In this document: one piece after another, positions 59,351 through 64,000 of the stretch
Layout of the letters: each line of letters opens with the position of its first letter
Position numbering within the stretch: the first letter of the stretch is position 1
From: Kitasatospora setae KM-6054
Lineage (GTDB): Bacteria; Actinomycetota; Actinomycetes; Streptomycetales; Streptomycetaceae
DNA length: 64,000 bases
Assembly: GCF_000269985.1 (NCBI RefSeq)
Contig: NC_016109.1
Location: forward strand, 5,146,001-5,210,000
Direction of reading: 5' to 3'
Program-made: the position numbers and the translations under genes
The notes under the pieces: generated by a model
Databases searched by the model: none
Seen by the model: the letters and a program-made list of their open reading frames with translations, nothing else
Told to the model about the DNA's origin: nothing

Positions 59351-60493
59351 TCACTCGGCGATGTGCCACCGGCCGGGCACCAGCAGCGGGTCAGAGGAGG
59401 GACCGGCCAGCTGCATGCTGCAGGACCAGGCGATGAGGGGCGGCCGCCCGCTCACGTCCCAGGCCGCCGCACGGTCCGCGGTGGTCCGGACGAGCGCGGC
59501 GGTCTCGGCGTCGCTCCCGGCCGAGTAGAGGCCGTCCGGCTGGACGAACACCCCGGCCGTCTCGTCCTCGGTGACGACGGCGCACCCGCCGTACGTGCCG
59601 TCCTCGGAGGCGGCGCAGGTGACCCGGGGGTCGTGCCCGGCCAGGAACATGCACAGGTCGGCGAAGGCGTCCCGGTCCAGGCCGCCGGGGAACGGCCCGG
59701 CGACCCGGCCGGCGGGCACCGGCAGGTACGAGCCCCGGGAGGACGGCGGCACGGGTCGGCCGCCGTACAAGGGGCCGGCGGCGGTCATGAAGTCGGCCAT
59801 CGTGACCAGGCGCCCGGTCGGGGTGCCGCCCGGCCCGGGGGCGTAGACCCGCGTCAGCGGGTGCACGCCCCCGTGCGCGAGCGGTGCGAGGATCATGCCG
59901 TTCGGGGTGAGCTGGTCGAGCCACGCCGGGGGGATGCCCGCGATGCCGCACGTGACGATGATCCGGTCGAAGTAGCCGTTGCTGGGGTACCCGAGATAGC
60001 CGTCCCCGGTGTGGACGCGGACCCCCGGGACGGCCGCCCGCTCCAGCGCGGCGCGGGCCTCGGTGGCGACCGGTTCCGAGTGCTCGACGGCGGTCACCGG
60101 GCCGCCGGTGATGTGCGCGATCAGCGCGCTGTTCCAGCCCGTTCCCGCGCCGATCTCCAGCACGTCCATCCCGGGGTGCAGGTCGGCGGCCTCCAGCATC
60201 TTCGCCACGATCGACGGCTGCGACGTCGAGGAGGAGGTGCCCGAGGTGTCGTCGGGCACGTGGGTGGTCAGGCCGCGGTCGGAGTAGACGATCGCCAGGG
60301 TCTCCGGGGTGGGCTGCTCGGGGTCGACGGCGGTGAAGCCGCCGGGCCCGTAGTGGCCGGAGACGAACAGGTGCCGGGGGACTTCTCGAAGGGCGCGGGC
60401 GACGGCATCGGTGCGGACGGCGCCCTTGCCGCGCAGATCCTGCACGAGAGCGTCGGCGGCCTGCTGCCAGGCGGTCGGGGCGGTGGTGGTCAC
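59351..60493 (-). CDS. Protein-L-isoaspartate O-methyltransferase homologue in a lasso cluster
   Basis: A 380-residue SAM-dependent methyltransferase. ALREVPRHLFV and VYSDRGLTTHV are PIMT marks, VLEIGAGTGWNSALIAHI is motif I, and VEHSEPVATEARAAL and RIIVTCGIAGIPPAWLDQL follow. A long C-terminal extension is typical of RiPP-associated homologues. In known aspartimide-forming lasso pathways such an enzyme methylates an Asp side chain, leading to a succinimide. GTG at 60493 overlaps the protease stop (GTGA). The target is probably the Asp-Gly in the precursor at 62972. Confidence 0.85.
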   Translation of the reverse strand: MTTTAPTAWQQAADALVQDLRGKGAVRTDAVARALREVPRHLFVSGHYGPGGFTAVDPEQPTPETLAIVYSDRGLTTHVPDDTSGTSSSTSQPSIVAKMLEAADLHPGMDVLEIGAGTGWNSALIAHITGGPVTAVEHSEPVATEARAALERAAVPGVRVHTGDGYLGYPSNGYFDRIIVTCGIAGIPPAWLDQLTPNGMILAPLAHGGVHPLTRVYAPGPGGTPTGRLVTMADFMTAAGPLYGGRPVPPSSRGSYLPVPAGRVAGPFPGGLDRDAFADLCMFLAGHDPRVTCAASEDGTYGGCAVVTEDETAGVFVQPDGLYSAGSDAETAALVRTTADRAAAWDVSGRPPLIAWSCSMQLAGPSSDPLLVPGRWHIAE

Positions 60494-60927
60494 AGGGCGG
60501 CTCCTTGCCGGTAGACGGTGACGGGAAGGTAGGCGGGGCGCGGGTCGAACGGCTCGGCGGCGGGCTCGCCTGCGGCTTCGATCCAGGCGTGGACGTCGGC
60601 GGTGCCCGGCCGCAGGCCGATCACCAGCGTGGGGGCGTGCCCGTGGAAACGGCAGTACAGGACGGCGGCCACCGACCTGGGCAGGCACGCCGTTGTGCCA
60701 CCGAGCCACAGGAAGGCCGTGGTGACGGCCTGCACGGCGTGCTCGGCCTGCTCGGGGGTGGACGGCGGCAGCCGGCCGCGCAGCGCCCGGTTCAGGACGG
60801 TGTGCAGCCGCCCGTCGGGGCGGCCGCCCCGGGTGGTCCAGACGGCGGCGAGCCCGGAGGCGAGAGCGACCAGGCGCTCGCCGGGGCGCAGCCGGACGCG
60901 GGACGGAAGGGCAGTGACCACGCTCAC
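60490..60927 (-). CDS. Lasso peptide leader protease (B2, transglutaminase-like)
   Basis: A 145-residue cysteine protease of the lasso B2 family that removes the leader peptide. TTACLPRSVAAVLYC carries the catalytic Cys (about residue 81), DVHAWIEAAG the His (about 113), and FDPRPAYLPV the acidic residue. GTG at 60927 overlaps the preceding PqqD-like gene (GTGA). Confidence 0.9.
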   Translation of the reverse strand: MSVVTALPSRVRLRPGERLVALASGLAAVWTTRGGRPDGRLHTVLNRALRGRLPPSTPEQAEHAVQAVTTAFLWLGGTTACLPRSVAAVLYCRFHGHAPTLVIGLRPGTADVHAWIEAAGEPAAEPFDPRPAYLPVTVYRQGAAL

Positions 60928-61187
60928 CGATCCGTCACCACCCCGTGCCGGCGCAGGGCGTCCAGGACGTCGGCGACGTCACGGCGGACAGCAGCGGCTC
61001 CCTGCTCGGGGAAACGTGCGAGCAGAGCGACGGCCGCGGCCTCGGCGCCGCCTCCCCGCTCCATGGCCTGGAGCACGGTGACGGCGGTGGCGTTGAGCGT
61101 CCACACGTCGCCGGCGGCGGTGACGAGGGTGCCCCGGCCGGTGTCCGCCGCGGTGAGCAGCCGGGCGCCGGGGGAGAGGGTCAGCAC
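60924..61187 (-). CDS. Lasso RRE protein (B1, PqqD-like)
   Basis: An 87-residue RiPP recognition element (VWTLNATAVTVLQAM, then FPEQGAAAVRRDVADVLDAL) that binds the leader peptide and delivers it to the B2 protease. The short strand-then-helix layout is typical of stand-alone lasso B1 proteins. GTG at 61187 overlaps the cyclase stop by seven bases. Confidence 0.88.
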   Translation of the reverse strand: MLTLSPGARLLTAADTGRGTLVTAAGDVWTLNATAVTVLQAMERGGGAEAAAVALLARFPEQGAAAVRRDVADVLDALRRHGVVTDR

Positions 61188-62971
61188 AGCACGGCTCCTT
61201 CGGTCAGCGGGCGGCCCTCGGCGGTGCGCGCCCACACCTCGGCGTTCAGGGTCATCAGCAGCGTCAGCTCGTCCGTGCCCTCGGCCGCCGCCCATTCCCG
61301 GACCGCCGGAGCGAGGGCGGCGGGGTCGACCAGGCCGTGGTCGGCGAGCGCGCTGTCGCGCAGCAGCAGCGAGGCCAGGCCGCGGCGGTGCCGTCGGGCG
61401 GCGGCGCGGTCATCGGCGTTGTAGCCGCCTTTCGTCCGCCGGGTGAGGACTTCGGCGGGCAGGACGTCGCGCAGCGCCCCCGTCAGCAGGGGCTTGAACG
61501 CGAACGGCGAGGAGCGGTGGTGGCCGCGTACGGACAGGGCGGCATCCAGGACCGCCCGGTCCTGGAACGGGTAGGCCATCCGCAGGCCCAAGGTGCCTGC
61601 GGCATCCGCCTGCAGCCGGTTCCAGCGGGCCATCGCCCGCAGCGCCGCGACCGCGGTGTGCTGGTGCGGCCGGTCGTGCAGCGGCCTCGCTCCGGCTGCG
61701 GCGTCCCGCAGCCTCTCCTCCAGCCGCCGGCGCGCGGTGACGGTCAGCCACCTCGGCACCCACGGGCCGGACTCCCAGTCCATCGCGCCGTCGAGCGCCC
61801 CGGCGACGGCCGCGCGGTACGGCCCGGGAAACGCGGCTTCGGCCCGGACGTCGCGCACCCGGGTGCCGCGCAGTGCCGTCCACCCCCGCCGGTGCTGGCG
61901 CGCCAGCAGCCGCGGAGCCGAGCCGAGGTACGTCAGGGGCGGCAGCAGCACCTCGTCGCCGCCCTTCCCCGACAGCAAGACCCGGGCCCCGCCATCGAGC
62001 GCCTGCTGCCACAGGAACGCCGCCCGGGCCGGGCTCACCGCGGTGGGCCCCGGGGAGTCCAGCGGGAGCGCCTGCTGCCAGCCGTCGAACTGCCCGGGCA
62101 CCTCGCCGACCGCCAGGACACGGTGCCCGGCACCGGGCTGAGCGGCCGTCACCAGCCGAGCCCACCGCAGGTCGTCGTTGGCCGGGTCGGCGGACGCCCT
62201 CGACAGGTTCAGGGTGCGCGGTCCGACCCGCTCGAAGGCGAGCGCCGAGAGGGCGGAGCTGTCCAGGCCGCCGGACAGCTCGACCGCGACCGGGGCGTCG
62301 GCCTCGCACCGGACGGCGACTGCTCCGCGCAGCGCCTCGCGGAGCAGCACCGCCCCGTCGGCGGCGCCAACGTCGTCGTCGGGCACCGTCCACCACGCTT
62401 CGGTGCGCAGTGCCCCGGACGCGTCGATGCGCGCCGCAGTGCCCGGCGGCAACTCGGACACGCCCCGGTAGGGGCTGGTGCCGGACTCCGCGAGGGCCAG
62501 CGGCGGGGCGGGCGCGAGGAGCTGCACCGCCAAGTGGTCGACGTCCAGATGCCGGTGGCCGAGCGCGGCCAGCGGCCGGGCACGGGAACCGAGGAACACC
62601 GCGCCGGACTGCACGGTGGCGAACACCGGGCGCAGTCCCGCAGAGTCGCCGAACAGCCACGTCACCGAGCCGTCCAGCACCACCAGGTGGTAGCTGCCGG
62701 GCAGCTCCAGTAGCCGCTCCCAGCGGCCCGAAGGCCGCAGCGCCCCTGCACGGTCGGCGAGTTCGGCGGCCTCCACCCGGTGATCGCCGATCACGGCGAC
62801 CCGGTACCGGCCGGCGCTCGTGCTGGTGACCCGGTCGCTTCCGGCGCGCCCGACGATCCATGGCTGATCATCGGCCCAGGCCAGCACTTCGGCGCCGGCT
62901 TGGACGAGAGCAGCAGCAGGCCGTGCTGCCGGGGGCTTCCCCGGCAGCACGGTGAACCACTGTCCGAACAC
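61181..62971 (-). CDS. Lasso cyclase (asparagine-synthetase-like, C protein)
   Basis: A 596-residue ATP-dependent enzyme. It has a glutaminase-like N-terminal fold without the catalytic N-terminal Cys and an ATP-pyrophosphatase motif ELSGGLDSSALS near residue 233. RVLLSGKGGDEVLL and RTKGGYNADDRAA are also typical of lasso C. It adenylates the ring Asp/Glu side chain and joins it to the core N-terminus. GTG at 62971 follows immediately after the precursor stop. Confidence 0.9.
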   Translation of the reverse strand: MFGQWFTVLPGKPPAARPAAALVQAGAEVLAWADDQPWIVGRAGSDRVTSTSAGRYRVAVIGDHRVEAAELADRAGALRPSGRWERLLELPGSYHLVVLDGSVTWLFGDSAGLRPVFATVQSGAVFLGSRARPLAALGHRHLDVDHLAVQLLAPAPPLALAESGTSPYRGVSELPPGTAARIDASGALRTEAWWTVPDDDVGAADGAVLLREALRGAVAVRCEADAPVAVELSGGLDSSALSALAFERVGPRTLNLSRASADPANDDLRWARLVTAAQPGAGHRVLAVGEVPGQFDGWQQALPLDSPGPTAVSPARAAFLWQQALDGGARVLLSGKGGDEVLLPPLTYLGSAPRLLARQHRRGWTALRGTRVRDVRAEAAFPGPYRAAVAGALDGAMDWESGPWVPRWLTVTARRRLEERLRDAAAGARPLHDRPHQHTAVAALRAMARWNRLQADAAGTLGLRMAYPFQDRAVLDAALSVRGHHRSSPFAFKPLLTGALRDVLPAEVLTRRTKGGYNADDRAAARRHRRGLASLLLRDSALADHGLVDPAALAPAVREWAAAEGTDELTLLMTLNAEVWARTAEGRPLTEGAVLC

Positions 62972-63136
62972 TCAGCCCTGCTGCTGGTACTTGGTGGTGT
63001 AGTAGTCGCCGTCGTCGGAGATGCCCGACGAGTACGAGCCGGCGGCCAAGGAGCCGACCGTCCCGGCCAGCGTCGCGGTCGGCGCCTCGTACTCCTCGTG
63101 CCCGTCGGTTTCCTCGACGCTCTGCTTCGTCTCCAT
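62972..63136 (-). CDS. Lasso peptide precursor
   Basis: A 54-residue precursor. The leader carries the B1-binding YxxP motif (Tyr16, Pro19) and a Gly at 25, and the core begins at Gly33, exactly 17 residues after Tyr16 as in canonical lasso leaders. The predicted ring is GSYSSGISD (Gly1 to Asp9), and the tail starts DGDYYTTKYQ. Position -2 is Ala (residue 31) instead of the usual Thr. The tail's Asp10-Gly11 is a natural target for the PIMT-like enzyme. AGGAG lies seven bases before the ATG at 63136. Ring closure and modification are predictions. Confidence 0.85.
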   Translation of the reverse strand: METKQSVEETDGHEEYEAPTATLAGTVGSLAAGSYSSGISDDGDYYTTKYQQQG

Positions 63137-63183
63137 CAGGATCTCCTGTCTTCTCGGCGCGGCAGCAGCCGCGCTGTGTTCAA

Positions 63184-63198
63184 TACCCGTACCGGGTA
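63184..63198. promoter_or_regulatory. Palindrome upstream of the lasso precursor
   Basis: TACCCG-TAC-CGGGTA lies 48-62 bases before the precursor ATG, in the likely promoter or leader of the operon. It could be an operator. Confidence 0.4.
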
Positions 63199-63240
63199 CC
63201 GATGTTGTTCCGGCCGCCCATCGTGGTGGACGGCCGTGTG

Positions 63241-63307
63241 CCGCCGGGCGGACAGCCCGGCGGAGCAGATGGCCGCCGCCCCGACGGCGCAGGCACCGGG
63301 GCGGCGG
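63241..63307 (-). terminator. Two tandem hairpins ending the metalloprotease transcript
   Basis: CCGCCGGGC-N5-GCCCGGCGG (63241-63263) and CCGCCGCCCCG-N13-CGGGGCGGCGG (63273-63307) are perfect stems between the metalloprotease stop (63326) and the lasso precursor, separating the two transcripts. Confidence 0.7.
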
Positions 63308-63325
63308 AGGGGATGGCCGTCCGGA

Positions 63326-64000
63326 TCACGCGGCAGGCGGCGGGGATGCCTCGGCCCGGTGCCGGGCCAGCCACAGCGCGGGGCTGTCGAGTTCGGCGGA
63401 CGTCGGCACGGTGTCCTCGCCGTCGAAGATGCTGCTCAGCATCGCCGGGCCGCCGGCGTCGTGCAGGGCCGACATGAACTGCTGGCCGCGCAGGTACAGC
63501 GACCGATCCGGGACGATCGGCAGGAACTCGGCCACCCTGCGCAGGGCGCGAAATCGCAGCTTCGCCTTCGGGTCACCGGGGAAGTGGTCCTCGACACCGC
63601 CGAGTTCGGCGACCAGGCGGCGGTGCACCCACATCGCGTGTCCCTCGCTGACCTCCGGCACCGGCAGGACGTCCCGCGCCGGCCGCCGGCCGATCCGGGC
63701 CTCGACCATCTGCCGGACCCACATCGGGACGAGACCCGGGAACCGCAGGAACTCGGCAGCGTGGACGAGTTCGTGCCCGAGAGTCTGGGTCAAAGCCCGC
63801 TGCGAGGTGCGGTTCCCCGCGTGCATCCGGTGCACGACCAGCAGTTCCGGGCCGACGGGCCCGAGCACCATCTGCCCGCCGATCAGCGGCCAGCACAGCC
63901 GAGTCATCAGGCCGGTGATCGCGCCCTGGGTGGCCGCCAGCTTCAGCGCGGCGGCCCGGTGCTCCTCGGCCTCGAACTCGGCCGAGACCATCCGGCCGAC
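63326..64000 (-). CDS. Zinc metalloprotease-like protein, 5' end probably off window
   Basis: At least 221 residues. HELVHAAEF is an HExxH zinc-protease motif, with EGHAMWVHRRL supplying a possible third ligand downstream. The first visible Met (63991) lies in what looks like the middle of a helix and the frame stays open to the right edge, so the true start is probably outside. It lies upstream of the lasso operon but is insulated by two hairpins, so it need not take part in maturation. I do not know the exact family. Confidence 0.65.
   Translation of the reverse strand, partial: VGRMVSAEFEAEEHRAAALKLAATQGAITGLMTRLCWPLIGGQMVLGPVGPELLVVHRMHAGNRTSQRALTQTLGHELVHAAEFLRFPGLVPMWVRQMVEARIGRRPARDVLPVPEVSEGHAMWVHRRLVAELGGVEDHFPGDPKAKLRFRALRRVAEFLPIVPDRSLYLRGQQFMSALHDAGGPAMLSSIFDGEDTVPTSAELDSPALWLARHRAEASPPPAA

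Noticed and set aside
62972..63136. Precursor read as a lanthipeptide or graspetide instead of a lasso peptide
   Set aside because: No Cys is present and no LanM/LanB or ATP-grasp gene is adjacent, whereas a lasso cyclase, RRE and B2 protease follow directly.

Overview
The window is very GC-rich, uses GTG starts freely and carries a core-gene set (mfd, mazG, a c-di-AMP-riboswitch-controlled rpfA, eno, a DivIC-type septum protein, DUF501, Ppx/GppA, ndh) typical of the chromosome of a streptomycete (Streptomyces or Kitasatospora; the species cannot be fixed from sequence alone).

Left part (1-39.3 kb), chromosomal backbone. It opens with the 5' end of ppc (minus) and a sensor kinase without a visible response regulator. 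A deaminase/SUKH pair (2.1-3.1 kb) and a SMI1/KNR4 plus Imm35-deaminase-SUKH-4 fusion pair (8.1-11.5 kb) bracket four nucleotide-sugar genes (oxidoreductase, epimerase, two aminotransferases). A matching UDP-sugar 6-dehydrogenase lies at 13-14.3 kb. Then come a coiled-coil protein, mfd, a DUF4352 lipoprotein, an N6-methylase-like protein, a Ser/Thr kinase, a secreted amidohydrolase, a SurA-like lipoprotein, a sortase-type surface protein, mazG, a cytochrome P450 (with a 75-bp relic of a second P450 upstream), rpfA, eno, divIC, DUF501, ppx and ndh with Rex-like operators.

Right part (39.3-64 kb), a tandem array of islands. Three copies of a 166-bp sequence ending in the 3' end of a tRNA (T-loop, acceptor strand, CCA) lie at 39270, 46718 and 58204. 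They delimit unit A (7.4 kb), unit B (11.5 kb) and the start of a unit C that runs off the window. Units A and B share a backbone: an ATP-binding anti-sigma-like protein and a resolvase-like domain (minus), an HTH-TPR regulator (plus), a GNAT enzyme, a remnant of the ndh 3' end, and the att-like repeat. Each unit carries a different minus-strand cargo operon. A: MoaA-like radical SAM enzyme, P-loop kinase, degenerate phosphohexomutase domain, phosphatase-superfamily hydrolase, NUDIX. B: two unknown proteins, a kinase-kinase-nucleotidyltransferase fusion, an APH-like kinase, SDR, NUDIX, zinc ribbon. C: a lasso-peptide cluster (precursor, cyclase, RRE, protease) with an isoaspartyl-methyltransferase homologue, suggesting an aspartimide- or methyl-modified lasso peptide. 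In unit A the resolvase-like and ATPase genes have been fused by a short-homology deletion and then frameshifted.

No integrase, complete tRNA, rRNA or CRISPR array was found. The strongest candidates for new biology are the att-bounded cassette array itself, the unit A radical-SAM/nucleotide operon and the unit C lasso cluster.
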